The notes under the pieces: generated by a model | Told to the model about the DNA's origin: nothing | Database searches by the model: none | Seen by the model: only the letters and a program-made list of their open reading frames with translations | Position numbers and translations under genes: made by a program | Shown: positions 1 through 7,942 of the stretch, piece by piece | Position numbering within the stretch: the stretch's first letter is position 1 | Layout of the letters: each line of letters begins with the position of its first letter | NCBI GenBank assembly: GCA_040255675.1 | Contig: JBDZVM010000016.1 | Location: forward strand, 22,091-86,090 | Direction of reading: 5' to 3' | DNA: 64,000 bases | From: JBDZVM01 sp040255675 | GTDB taxonomy: Bacteria; Actinomycetota; Actinomycetes; Acidothermales; Acidothermaceae

Positions 1-718
1 CGGCAGCGACCTTTCGCTGCACTCCCGCGGGCAAGTTCAACAATCTGATGGTGTTGGTTACTTGCGACCGTGACCGACCTATGCGCTTCGCGAGCTCGTC
101 ATGCGTAGCGCCGAACTCTTCGAGAAGTTGCGCGTATGCCGCGCCTTCTTCGAGCGGATTGAGTTGCTCGCGGTGCAGGTTTTCGAGCAGCGCGTCGCGC
201 AACATCGCGTCGTCGCCGGTTTCGCGGACGATAGCGGGAATGGCGTCGAGACCTGCCTGCTGCGCGGCACGCCAGCGGCGCTCGCCCATCACGAGTTCGT
301 ACGTCGGTCGACCATCGTTTTCGTGGCCAGTCGCCCGCACCACGACCGGCTGAAGGAAGCCAACTTCGCGCAGTGAATGGGCGAGTTCGTCGAGGGCGCT
401 TTGGTCGAACACCTGCCGCGGTTGTTTCGAGTTCGGGACGATGTCGGCGACCGGCACGTGAGCGAAAGTCGCACCGGGCACCGGCACCATGCCACCTGCC
501 GGCTCGGGTGAGCTTGCGGGCGCTGAACCGCCGGTTGCATGGTTCGCCACGACAGACACTGACAACCGATCCCCACCGGACCGATCCTCCCCGCCGGGGG
601 TTGGTTCGCCGCCGGTACGCGCGGCCGCCGACTCGTCGGCGATCGGATTCTTGGTGAGCGGCGCGGTAGGAATCAATGCTCCGAGTCCGCGGCCAAGGCC
701 ACCCCGGCGACTGTTCAC
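1..718 (-). CDS. parB: Chromosome partitioning protein ParB (3' end outside window)
   Basis: ParB is the CTP-dependent clamp that loads at parS and spreads over origin-proximal DNA; it is moved by ParA. Reading the minus strand from GTG 718 gives an N-terminus beginning VNSRRGGLGRGLGALIP, the usual ParB opening. It continues through the box with YELVMGERRWRAA, then LLENLHREQLNPLEEG, and a helix-turn-helix region with ELAKRIGRSRSQVTN. About 239 codons are visible; the C-terminal dimerisation domain lies beyond position 1. The start overlaps the parA stop as GTGA (715-718), indicating translational coupling. Two parS sites lie 0.9-1.0 kb upstream inside parA. The identification is secure; only the C-terminus is unseen. 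Confidence 0.95.
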   Translation of the reverse strand, partial: MNSRRGGLGRGLGALIPTAPLTKNPIADESAAARTGGEPTPGGEDRSGGDRLSVSVVANHATGGSAPASSPEPAGGMVPVPGATFAHVPVADIVPNSKQPRQVFDQSALDELAHSLREVGFLQPVVVRATGHENDGRPTYELVMGERRWRAAQQAGLDAIPAIVRETGDDAMLRDALLENLHREQLNPLEEGAAYAQLLEEFGATHDELAKRIGRSRSQVTNTIRLLNLPAGVQRKVAA

Positions 719-1731
719 GACGACGATTCCTCGCTTCCACGTGACGATGCATTTTCGCCGCTCACGGCCTGCGCTGAGGCCGCTCCGCGGTCGGCAATCT
801 CGCGGGCAGCATCGAGATAACACAAAGCGCCGGACGACGCCGGGTCGTATGTCATGACGGTTTGCCCGTAGCTTGGGGCCTCGGACACCCGAACGCTGCG
901 CGGAATGACTGTGCGCAACACCGTGTCGCCGAAGTGTTTGCGCACCTCGTCGGCTACCTGCGAGGCCAGTCTGGTGCGGGCGTCGTACATCGTGAGCAGG
1001 ATCGTCGAAACATGCAACGTCTGGTTCAGGTGCACCTTCACCAGGTCGATCGTCCGCAGCAACTGCTCGAGCCCTTCGAGCGCGTAGTACTCACACTGGA
1101 TCGGGATGAGCACCTCTTCGGCCGCGACAAGCGCGTTGACAGTTAGTAGTCCCAACGACGGCGGGCAGTCGATGAATACGTAGTCAAACTCTTGGTCGAG
1201 CGCGTTCAGTACGCGCTGCAGTCGCGACTCACGCGCGACCATGGGCACCAACTCAATCTCGGCCCCGGAGAGGTCGAGGGTTGCCGGCACGCACCACAAC
1301 TGGTCGACATCGGGCACTTTCGAGATGGCGTCGCTCATTGGACGGCCCTCGATCAAGACGTCGTAGACCGACGGGATGTCGGCGTGGTGATCTATGCCGA
1401 GCGCGGTCGACGCATTGCCCTGCGGGTCGAGGTCGACGACGAGCACCCGCAGCCCATGCAGAGCCATCGCCGCCGCGAGGTTCACAGTGGTCGTCGTCTT
1501 GCCGACCCCGCCCTTCTGGTTGGCGACGGCGACAATCCTGCGACGAGAAGGCCTCGGAAGTCGGTCGCCGGATTTGCCAAGCACACGAAGGGCGGTCGCG
1601 GCCGCGGTCGCGATCGGGGTGTCGTCGACCGAATCATGAGACGGCGGTGTTTCACGTGAAACAACACCGAGCGCGGCGCTTTGGCTCAATGTTTCACGTG
1701 AAACGTCCGCACCCGTCAGAGGCTCCGCCAC
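715..1731 (-). CDS. parA: Chromosome partitioning ATPase ParA (Soj)
   Basis: ParA is a deviant Walker-A ATPase that binds nucleoid DNA as an ATP dimer and positions ParB-parS complexes. The deviant Walker A KGGVGKT is at about residues 73-79, followed by VDLDPQGNAS and the DCPPSLG Walker B region. GTG 1731 is chosen because AAGGGAG sits 5 nt upstream of it; the frame remains open to GTG 1776 (353 aa), but that codon has AAAAAGG directly abutting it. An N-terminal extension of about 70 residues precedes the ATPase core, and its codons include two parS sites that translate as VSRET twice. The last 4 bp overlap parB. The true initiation codon is uncertain and could even lie 3' of the parS sites; the function is not in doubt. 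Confidence 0.95.
   Translation of the reverse strand: MAEPLTGADVSRETLSQSAALGVVSRETPPSHDSVDDTPIATAAATALRVLGKSGDRLPRPSRRRIVAVANQKGGVGKTTTTVNLAAAMALHGLRVLVVDLDPQGNASTALGIDHHADIPSVYDVLIEGRPMSDAISKVPDVDQLWCVPATLDLSGAEIELVPMVARESRLQRVLNALDQEFDYVFIDCPPSLGLLTVNALVAAEEVLIPIQCEYYALEGLEQLLRTIDLVKVHLNQTLHVSTILLTMYDARTRLASQVADEVRKHFGDTVLRTVIPRSVRVSEAPSYGQTVMTYDPASSGALCYLDAAREIADRGAASAQAVSGENASSRGSEESSS
1648..1663. other. parS centromere site 1
   Basis: The sequence TGTTTCACGTGAAACA is a perfect 16-bp palindrome and matches the canonical bacterial parS. It lies inside the 5' coding part of parA, 0.9 kb upstream of the parB start and about 4.4 kb from dnaA, the expected origin-proximal location for ParB loading. 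Confidence 0.95.
1690..1704. other. parS centromere site 2
   Basis: TGTTTCACGTGAAAC gives a second canonical parS core, 42 bp from site 1 and in the same parA reading frame (both read as VSRET). The spacing is exactly four helical turns, placing both sites on one DNA face. Confidence 0.93.
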
Positions 1732-1815
1732 GGGCGCTCCCTTCTCGATCGACCATCCCCCGAGCAACCTCGCCACCCTTTTTATTCGCCCGCCGTCGCG
1801 ACGTTGACGAGCACG

Positions 1816-2637
1816 TCAGCCTAGACCAGACCTCGCTCTCAGCGAGGGCGCCTGCGGAAAACATCGAAGCCGGACGACCAGTGCGACACGGTCGTCGTCC
1901 GCGACATCGACGTCCGGTGTGAAAGATGACCTACCCGCTGCCCCGCTCCATGTGCCGATGCGCGCCACCGCCAGACCGGGTAGCGACGGGACGCCGAGCG
2001 CGGAGCGGGGGGTGTCGCTCGCGCTTACCGCGCCGTGCTCGTTCGCCGCCGGTACGATCGCAAGCAACTCAACCTCCGGCGTGAAGCCGAGTGTTTCCAA
2101 CTGGGGCCAGACTTCCTCGACCTCGATGCGAGCGGACTTTCCTTTCAACGCCAGCAGGACGCCGTCGTCGCGAAGAAGCCGTCGCGCCCAGCGGGCCAAT
2201 CGATCAATCGGCGCAACCGCCCGCGCGATGACGGCGTCCGCTTCGACGTCGACGTCCTCCGCTCGACCCCGGCAGACAGTGACCGACGTCAGGTCGAGGT
2301 CGGCGATGACTTCCTCGAGGAACACGCAGCGCCGAAGCATGCTCTCGATGGCGACGACCCGCACGTCGGGGCGCGCGATGGCGACCGCCAGACCCGGAAG
2401 TCCCGCGCCGGAGCCGAGGTCGGCGACGACAGCACCCTCACCGAGGAGACTGCCGACGCCGACGCAATTGAGGATGTGCCTGTCCCAGATGCGGTCTGCT
2501 TCACGCGGTCCGACAAAGCCTCGATCGACGCCCGCGCCGGCGAGCCACCGCGCATACGCCTCCGCCAATGGAAGACGATCGCCAAATACGGTCGCCGCTA
2601 GCGCGGGAGGCGCGGGAATGCTAAACGTTGTCGCCAC
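1816..2637 (-). CDS. rsmG: 16S rRNA (guanine-N7) methyltransferase RsmG (GidB)
   Basis: RsmG methylates the N7 of a conserved guanine in the 16S rRNA 530 loop using S-adenosylmethionine. The SAM-binding motif VADLGSGAGLPGLAVAIARP is at roughly residues 90-110, and the preceding region carries the family signature with DRHILNC. The protein has 273 residues, longer than the usual 210-240, mostly from a C-terminal extension that includes Ala/Gly/Asp-rich residues. The GTG start at 2637 lies just after the jag stop (2640), so the two are co-transcribed. Loss-of-function in this family is known to give low-level streptomycin resistance. Position between jag and parA is the standard actinobacterial order. 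Confidence 0.95.
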   Translation of the reverse strand: MATTFSIPAPPALAATVFGDRLPLAEAYARWLAGAGVDRGFVGPREADRIWDRHILNCVGVGSLLGEGAVVADLGSGAGLPGLAVAIARPDVRVVAIESMLRRCVFLEEVIADLDLTSVTVCRGRAEDVDVEADAVIARAVAPIDRLARWARRLLRDDGVLLALKGKSARIEVEEVWPQLETLGFTPEVELLAIVPAANEHGAVSASDTPRSALGVPSLPGLAVARIGTWSGAAGRSSFTPDVDVADDDRVALVVRLRCFPQAPSLRARSGLG

Positions 2638-2639
2638 GC

Positions 2640-3329
2640 CTAGGCCTGGTCGGCCACCGGCTCATGCGGCTCAGTTCGAGGATCCTTGTCGGCCGCCGAC
2701 TGGCCACGAGCCGCCAGAACGACCACGCGACGGTTCGGCTCCTCCCCTTCCGACTCGCTAAGCTGCCCGGCAGCCGCGACGGCGTCGTGGACGACCTTGC
2801 GTTCGAATGCCGTCATCGGCTCAAGGGTCACGGGTTCACCCGAGGTGGAAGCCTGTTCGGCGGCACGGGTCGCGAGTGCGGTGAGCTCCGCTCGCCGTTT
2901 CGCGCGGTGGCCCGCGATGTCGAGCATCAGGCGACTGCGCTCGCCCGTCTCCTGGGCGACCGCGAGGCGAGTGAGGTCTTGCAGCGCGTCGAGGACAGAA
3001 CCGTGCGCGCCGACGAGTTGTCGCAAGTGGTCACCGATCACCGAGACCACAGCGCGATTGCCTTCGACGTCCATGTCGATGTCGCCGTCGACATCGATGA
3101 TGTCGAGAAGTCCCTCGAGATAGTCAGCCGCGACTTCGCCTTCACGTTCGAGCAAATCACCAGGCTGCGTCTCGACGTCGGACTCGGCCGCGGCGGGTTC
3201 GGTGTCGGCTTCGGTGTCCGCAATCAGGTGGCCATCGTGTTGGGCACCGCCGTTGGGTGCGGTTTCGGCATCGATCCGCGTCGACGAGTTGTCGTCGGCA
3301 CCGAAGGCGTCATCGGTCGTGCTAGCCAC
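2640..3329 (-). CDS. jag: Jag/KhpB RNA-binding protein (KH + R3H)
   Basis: This 229-residue protein belongs to the Jag/KhpB/SpoIIIJ-associated family, cytoplasmic RNA-binding proteins encoded next to yidC. The first 65 residues are acidic and low in complexity. A KH-like segment follows (about residues 75-150, including IDMDVEGNRAVVSVIGD and the GAHGSVLDALQ turn). The C-terminal R3H domain has the MTAFERKVVHDAV motif around residues 172-184. The GTG start at 3329 is supported by GGAGG upstream. It lies between yidC and rsmG in the same direction. The exact RNA targets in actinobacteria cannot be inferred from sequence. Confidence 0.93.
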   Translation of the reverse strand: MASTTDDAFGADDNSSTRIDAETAPNGGAQHDGHLIADTEADTEPAAAESDVETQPGDLLEREGEVAADYLEGLLDIIDVDGDIDMDVEGNRAVVSVIGDHLRQLVGAHGSVLDALQDLTRLAVAQETGERSRLMLDIAGHRAKRRAELTALATRAAEQASTSGEPVTLEPMTAFERKVVHDAVAAAGQLSESEGEEPNRRVVVLAARGQSAADKDPRTEPHEPVADQA

Positions 3330-3383
3330 GGAAAACCCTCCAGGGACGTGGGACGTATCGGTGATTCGGGAAACCCGAATCGA

Positions 3384-4433
3384 CTAACGCGGACTGCCTG
3401 GCCGTTGAGGTCGGCGTCCGTCGCGTTTGCTCTTGGGTGGGCGTGTCGGCTGCTGCCGCCGGATGACGACGGGCGGTGGCGGCGGCGGCGGCGCCTTCTT
3501 GTCACGTTTTCCGGTCGTCGCGGCGTCTTTCGCCGACGCACCCGGCTTGCCGCCGGCCCCCGCCTGAGCTTGAGCGACGATGGGCATGGATTTGATGACG
3601 AAGTGCTGCTGACCGAGCGACCACGCGTTCGACGTCACCCAGTAGATGAGCACACCCATCTGGAAGTTCAAACCAAACAGGGCGAACAGCGGCGGCAGCA
3701 CGTAGAGCAGCACTTTCTGCTGCGACATCATGGGATTACCCGCGGCGGCGTTCTTTGCCATGAGTTGGCGCTGAGTCAGGAACGTTGTCGAGGCCATGAC
3801 AAGGATCGCGACGATCGTCACGACCTTCACCGTTGTCGAGGAGGCCTCGAACAGCGGCGCCTTCGCCGCGTCTCGGAAGCCGAGCGCGAGGGGCACGCCA
3901 AACACCTTCGCGTGCCCGGCGGCGCAAAGCTGATGTTCGGTCCAGCCATACTGCGGCGAAAAGCTTGCTTGAGCGGAACTCAGCCATTGCGTACAGGCAC
4001 TGATCGCTCCAGACCCCGACGTCGGCGAAAACGATGAGGGTGGCGAGCCGCCGTGATTGGAGATGTAGCGCAGCACGTGGAACAGCGCGTAGAAGACCGG
4101 CGCCTGCAGCACGAGTGGCAAGCACCCCATCAGCGGGTTAACGCCGTGCTCCTTGTACATCGCCATGGTCTCGGCACCAAGGCGCTCGCGATCGTTCTTG
4201 TACTTGGCCTGAAGTTCTTTCATCTTCGGCGCAAGCTCCGACATTGCCCGCTGCGACTTGATCTGCTTGACAAACAGCGGGAAGAGCAAGACGCGAACAA
4301 TGATCGTCAGGATAAATACTGAAAGTCCCCAGGTGACCCCGCTCGATTCGCCGAACAACGGGGCGAGTACACCATGGATCGCCAAGACGACCTTGGTGAC
4401 GATGATGTACAGCCAGTTCAGTGAATGTGGCAC
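3384..4433 (-). CDS. yidC: Membrane protein insertase YidC (Oxa1 family)
   Basis: YidC inserts and folds inner-membrane proteins, alone or with SecYEG. The 349-residue protein lacks the long periplasmic domain of Gram-negative YidC, as expected for actinobacteria. Its first strongly conserved transmembrane segment contains IIVRVLLFPLF, with the conserved groove arginine, followed by the cytoplasmic hairpin (KQIKSQRAMSELAPKMKELQ) and further TM helices, one with NPLMGCLPLVLQAPVFYALF. The C-terminus is Lys/Pro/Arg-rich (a polyproline stretch PPPPPPP then basic residues), compatible with ribosome contact. The GTG start overlaps the end of yidD by 16 bp. Confidence 0.95.
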   Translation of the reverse strand: MPHSLNWLYIIVTKVVLAIHGVLAPLFGESSGVTWGLSVFILTIIVRVLLFPLFVKQIKSQRAMSELAPKMKELQAKYKNDRERLGAETMAMYKEHGVNPLMGCLPLVLQAPVFYALFHVLRYISNHGGSPPSSFSPTSGSGAISACTQWLSSAQASFSPQYGWTEHQLCAAGHAKVFGVPLALGFRDAAKAPLFEASSTTVKVVTIVAILVMASTTFLTQRQLMAKNAAAGNPMMSQQKVLLYVLPPLFALFGLNFQMGVLIYWVTSNAWSLGQQHFVIKSMPIVAQAQAGAGGKPGASAKDAATTGKRDKKAPPPPPPPVVIRRQQPTRPPKSKRDGRRPQRPGSPR

Positions 4434-4786
4434 TCGATCACTCCTGTGGACGATGCCTTGGATCCGTTCCGTCGGGCGCCCCTGGTTGCGGACGGCGGTG
4501 GAACGTGGTCGATGCCTCCGGGGTTCCAGGGATGGCAGCGCAGCAATCGCCGGACGGCCAGCACCAGGCCGCGCCCGGCCCCGTGTACGCGAATCGCGGT
4601 GGCGGCATACTGGCTACAACTGGGATAAAACCGACAACGCGGCCCCAGTAGCGGGCTTACGAACCGGCGATAACCGGCAATCAGCAGCAAGAACAGCCGC
4701 GCCACTGGACCGGTGGACGTCGTCGACGACTCACCTGTTGGCGTGGACACTGGCGCTGATCGCGGCACTGATTCGGGCGGGGTCAC
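4418..4786 (-). CDS. yidD: Membrane protein insertion efficiency factor YidD
   Basis: YidD is a small membrane-associated protein that assists YidC-dependent insertion. The core after a 25-residue variable N-terminus has the family signature: LIAGYRRFVSPLLGPRCRF, YPSCSQYA, then RLLRCHPWNPGGIDHVP. The conserved cysteines of PSCS and RCHP are present. At 122 residues it is slightly longer than the usual 70-110 because of both termini. Its GTG start overlaps the rnpA stop (GTGA, 4783-4786) and its 3' end overlaps yidC, so the three genes are translationally linked. Confidence 0.95.
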   Translation of the reverse strand: MTPPESVPRSAPVSTPTGESSTTSTGPVARLFLLLIAGYRRFVSPLLGPRCRFYPSCSQYAATAIRVHGAGRGLVLAVRRLLRCHPWNPGGIDHVPPPSATRGARRNGSKASSTGVIECHIH

Positions 4787-5193
4787 GACGCGCGCTCCGG
4801 CTCAGCGACGCTAGCAGTCGCGGATCGGACCCCGGGCCGGGCCGCGGATCGAGTGGTGGATCGGGCCGCGGACAACGCGGCGTCGAGGTCTCGCGAGAGG
4901 TCGGCTGACGACGCGCCGGCCGCTCGCGGCAGCGCCCGGACGACGACCCGCGAGCCCGCGGGCAACGTTGCCAACCGCGATGCCATGAGGTGTCGCAGTT
5001 GCCGGCGGACGCGATTGCGCACTACCGCACTGCCGACCGCGCGACTCACGACGAAACCCGTGCGCGCGGGCGCGTGATCGCCGCCGGTCGCAAGAAGATG
5101 GACGACGAGGCGTGATCGTGTGGCGCGGCGGCCACGCCGCACGGCCTCCGCGAAATCAGTACGCCGACGTAGTCGCGAGGCGACCGGTAACAC
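4783..5193 (-). CDS. rnpA: Ribonuclease P protein component
   Basis: RnpA is the basic protein cofactor that helps the RNase P RNA bind pre-tRNA 5' leaders. The start is placed at GTG 5193, giving 136 residues beginning VLPVASRLRRRTDF, which matches the normal N-terminus; the frame stays open to 5424 but that longer version would run through rpmH on the same strand in another frame. The diagnostic motif RNRVRRQLRHLM (family signature RNRIKRxxRE) is present, preceded by the TGFVVSRAVGSAVVRN segment. rpmH lies 23 bp upstream and yidD overlaps downstream, the standard order. Confidence 0.95.
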   Translation of the reverse strand: MLPVASRLRRRTDFAEAVRRGRRATRSRLVVHLLATGGDHAPARTGFVVSRAVGSAVVRNRVRRQLRHLMASRLATLPAGSRVVVRALPRAAGASSADLSRDLDAALSAARSTTRSAARPGVRSATASVAEPERAS

Positions 5194-5216
5194 GACCAGG
5201 TCCGGATCGGTCGGGG

Positions 5217-5354
5217 TCAGGCCGACAGAGCCTGGCGACCCTTGCGACGGCGCGCGGCGAGGATGGCACGTCCGGCACGAGTGCGCATGCGCAGCCGGAA
5301 ACCATGAGTCTTCGCGCGACGGCGGTTGTTCGGCTGGAACGTACGCTTGCTCAC
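5217..5354 (-). CDS. rpmH: 50S ribosomal protein L34
   Basis: The 45-residue frame reads VSKRTFQPNNRRRAKTHGFR and continues as a highly basic peptide ending KGRQALSA, the full-length, near-invariant L34 sequence. It starts at GTG 5354. rnpA follows 23 bp downstream. The region upstream (toward dnaA) is a shared regulatory/origin region and should contain the operon promoter. Confidence 0.97.
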   Translation of the reverse strand: MSKRTFQPNNRRRAKTHGFRLRMRTRAGRAILAARRRKGRQALSA

Positions 5355-6033
5355 TCGGGGGCTCCAGGAAGGGAATCGACAGCAAGAGAATCGAGACTGG
5401 TTCGACGTTCGGTTGGTGTAGCACGCTCGAAATAGCTCGCTAGAACGCGGCGACCAGTAGGTTCGCGACCACAACCGACCACACGCGCGCAGGGCGATCC
5501 GATTCGAGAGCAGGCCATGCGGACTTACCACGGTACGGGCCGGTCCGGCGCAGGGTCAAACCGGGTCTGTAACGATCAGCACGCCCGCACCGGCCAATGA
5601 TCGCCGTCCAATGATCGACATCCAGGATCGTGTGGTCTGGCTCGGCAGTCGGCGTCTTACTTCACGCGGCTTGTGGAGAACTCCTTGAAGCACGACCCGC
5701 GACGCTGTTAGCGTCCCACGGCCGGACTCTTTTTCAAGAAGCGGAAGCGGCGGCGGCCGACTCTAGGGGACGGCGGTACGGCACCGCGATTGGCGTACAC
5801 AGGTTGTGGACGACGATGTGGATGAATGGCACCTGATCGATAACGGATCCACCCAAATGCGATCAAGTCGCCAGCAGTACCGCCTACCTCACGACGTCGT
5901 CATCCCGCTACGGTCGAGGCGAGACGGATGCCGAGACGAACCTGGGGTGCTCGTCCGACAACGGCACGGCGCACAACTGTACGACCGCGCAACCGCGCAA
6001 CGAGTGACTTGCACTACGAGAGAGGGGTGTCGC
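5355..6033. other. rpmH-dnaA intergenic region with DnaA-box-like sites
   Basis: This 679-bp gap separates divergent rpmH and dnaA. No convincing protein gene is visible. Three sites match the complementary DnaA box TGTGGA(T/C)AA in 8 of 9 positions: TGTGGAGAA at 5672-5680, TGTGGACGA at 5805-5813 and TGTGGATGA at 5817-5825; the last two start 12 bp apart. They could mediate DnaA autoregulation or form part of a bipartite origin. Promoters for both directions must be here, but I cannot place -35/-10 boxes confidently. Confidence 0.55.
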
Positions 6034-7539
6034 GTGTCGGCCTGGAGCGAGAACGGCTCGCGGGGGGCGGGCGCCGCCGACCCGGTCGATCTCAGCGGGC
6101 TATGGCAACGCGCTCTCGGTCGGCTGGCCGAACGGGGTGAACTCAGCCCGCAGTTTCAAGCGTGGATTTCGCTGACCAGGCCGCTGGCTCTTGTGGAAGA
6201 CACGGTCGTTCTCGCCACACCGCACGACTTCGCGAAAGACGTCCTCGAAAGTCGTCTTCGTCCCGCCTTGACCGCCGCCCTCGGCGCTGAAATCGGGCGG
6301 GAGGTGCGAGTCGCGGTCACCGTCGAGCCTTCCGGGGAGGGCATGGCGCCGACCACGGTCGATGACGCCGATGACGAGCCTGCCAGCCAGCCTTCCAACG
6401 ACTCGTCTACCGACGGCTCGCCGCACTCAGACAACGAGGGCCGCGCGGGCGGCAACGACCGAATGCTCGGCACCGGGCGCGAATCCAGCGGACGACGAGA
6501 CGTCGAACCGGCCCGGCTCAATCCGAAATACACGTTCGAGACGTTCGTCATCGGAGCGAGCAACCGATTCGCGCACGCGGCCGCCGTCGCGGTGGCCGAG
6601 GCGCCCGCTAAGGCATACAACCCGCTGTTCATCTATGGCGAATCCGGTTTGGGAAAAACGCATTTGTTGCACGCCATCGGGCATTACGCGATGAGCCTTT
6701 TTCACGGAGCACGCGTACGGTACGTGAGCTCCGAAGAGTTCACCAACGACTTCATTAATTCAATCCGCGACGGCAAGGCTGAAGGGTTTCGCCGTCGCTA
6801 CCGCGATGTCGACGTGCTCCTCGTCGACGACATTCAGTTCTTGGAGAACAAAGAGCAAACTCAGGAAGAGTTCTTCCACACGTTCAACACGCTGCACAAC
6901 GCCAACAAGCAGATCGTAATCTCGAGTGACCGCCCTCCGAAGCAGTTGGTCACCCTCGAAGACCGGTTGCGAAACAGGTTCGAATGGGGGCTGTTGACCG
7001 ACGTCCAACCGCCCGAGCTCGAGACCCGGATCGCGATTTTGCGAAAGAAAGCGGCACAGGAGCGGCTCAACGTTCCCAACGAGGTTATGGAATACATCGC
7101 GAGCAAGATCGCGAGTAACATCCGCGAACTCGAAGGCGCGCTCATTCGGGTCACGGCCTTCGCCAGCTTGAACCGGCAAGGCGTCGACCTGTCGTTGGCC
7201 GAAGTCGTGTTGAAAGATCTCATTCCCGACAGCCAAAGCCCAGAGATCACCGCTGCCACGATCATGGCGGCGACGGCGTCGTACTTCGGTATCTCACTGG
7301 AGGATCTGTGTGGCTCGTCGCGCAGCCGGATCTTGGTTACCGCCCGGCAGGTCGCGATGTACTTGTGTCGCGAGCTGACCGACTTGTCGCTACCGAAGAT
7401 CGGTCAGCACTTCGGCGGCCGCGACCACACGACGGTGATGCACGCTGACCGAAAGATTCGGTCCTTGATGGCCGAGCGCCGGTCGGTCTACAACCAGGTG
7501 ACCGAGCTCACCAATCGCATCAAGTCGCAAACGAAGTAA
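6034..7539 (+). CDS. dnaA: Chromosomal replication initiator protein DnaA
   Basis: DnaA binds oriC boxes, forms an ATP-dependent helical filament and opens the duplex. GTG 6034 is preceded by AGAGAGGGG and gives 501 residues; the frame stays open further upstream but lacks similarity there. Domain I covers about residues 18-100 (LWQRALGRL...SPQFQAWI). A hydrophilic, acidic linker spans about 100-160. The AAA+ core has Walker A GESGLGKT at 202-209 and Walker B VLLVDD at 261-266. The DNA-binding domain ends with the GGRDHTTVMHADRKI signature at about 461-475. It is divergent from rpmH and followed by dnaN after a 403-bp probable origin. Confidence 0.98.
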   Translation: MSAWSENGSRGAGAADPVDLSGLWQRALGRLAERGELSPQFQAWISLTRPLALVEDTVVLATPHDFAKDVLESRLRPALTAALGAEIGREVRVAVTVEPSGEGMAPTTVDDADDEPASQPSNDSSTDGSPHSDNEGRAGGNDRMLGTGRESSGRRDVEPARLNPKYTFETFVIGASNRFAHAAAVAVAEAPAKAYNPLFIYGESGLGKTHLLHAIGHYAMSLFHGARVRYVSSEEFTNDFINSIRDGKAEGFRRRYRDVDVLLVDDIQFLENKEQTQEEFFHTFNTLHNANKQIVISSDRPPKQLVTLEDRLRNRFEWGLLTDVQPPELETRIAILRKKAAQERLNVPNEVMEYIASKIASNIRELEGALIRVTAFASLNRQGVDLSLAEVVLKDLIPDSQSPEITAATIMAATASYFGISLEDLCGSSRSRILVTARQVAMYLCRELTDLSLPKIGQHFGGRDHTTVMHADRKIRSLMAERRSVYNQVTELTNRIKSQTK

Positions 7540-7942
7540 GCGGACGTGACCGCTGTGAATGTTGTGGCCGACGTGACCAGATCACTAGTTCTCGGTGACC
7601 AGTGTGCACAGGCTGGGGACAACCCTGTGGAACTTCGACCCTCACCGGTGAAAAACGTGCGCGAAGCGTGGGAAACGGTGTGCGTCACGTCGGCCGCTGA
7701 CCGCTTCGTCCCCAACGCGCGTGCCGCTTCGAGGACTCATTCCACAAGGCGTTCACTCCGATCATCCGCCGCTGACCTGGGCGAACGCGGCTTTTCCACA
7801 ATTTCCACCGGCCTTATGACGACGTCCTTGATACAAGGATCCTTCAGATGAGACAAGACGTACAGTGCTCCCGACACGACCGGGCAGACAACATGAAAGC
7901 AAGATCTATCCCGATGTCGAGATTGATCGAGGATGGTGCGGC
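7540..7942. other. oriC: Probable chromosomal replication origin (oriC), dnaA-dnaN intergenic
   Basis: The 403-bp gap has no credible gene and sits where mycobacterial and streptomycete origins lie. DnaA-box-like sites include TGGGGACAA (7614-7622), TTTTCCACA (7792-7800) and the weaker ATTTCCACC (7801-7809), the last two adjoining. The stretch 7784-7860 mixes box-like sites with relatively AT-richer sequence. The parS sites 6 kb away support origin proximity. Only weak-to-moderate boxes are seen by eye, so the exact minimal origin and unwinding element are not defined. Confidence 0.65.

Noticed and set aside
2628..4037. Long open frame of 469 codons on the plus strand
   Set aside because: It lies antisense to jag and yidC, which have clear family motifs; composition is Arg/Gly-rich as expected for a shadow frame in GC-rich DNA.
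5217..5531. Longer L34-containing frame of 104 codons
   Set aside because: The residues upstream of VSKRTF do not resemble L34, which is about 45 residues long in this phylum.
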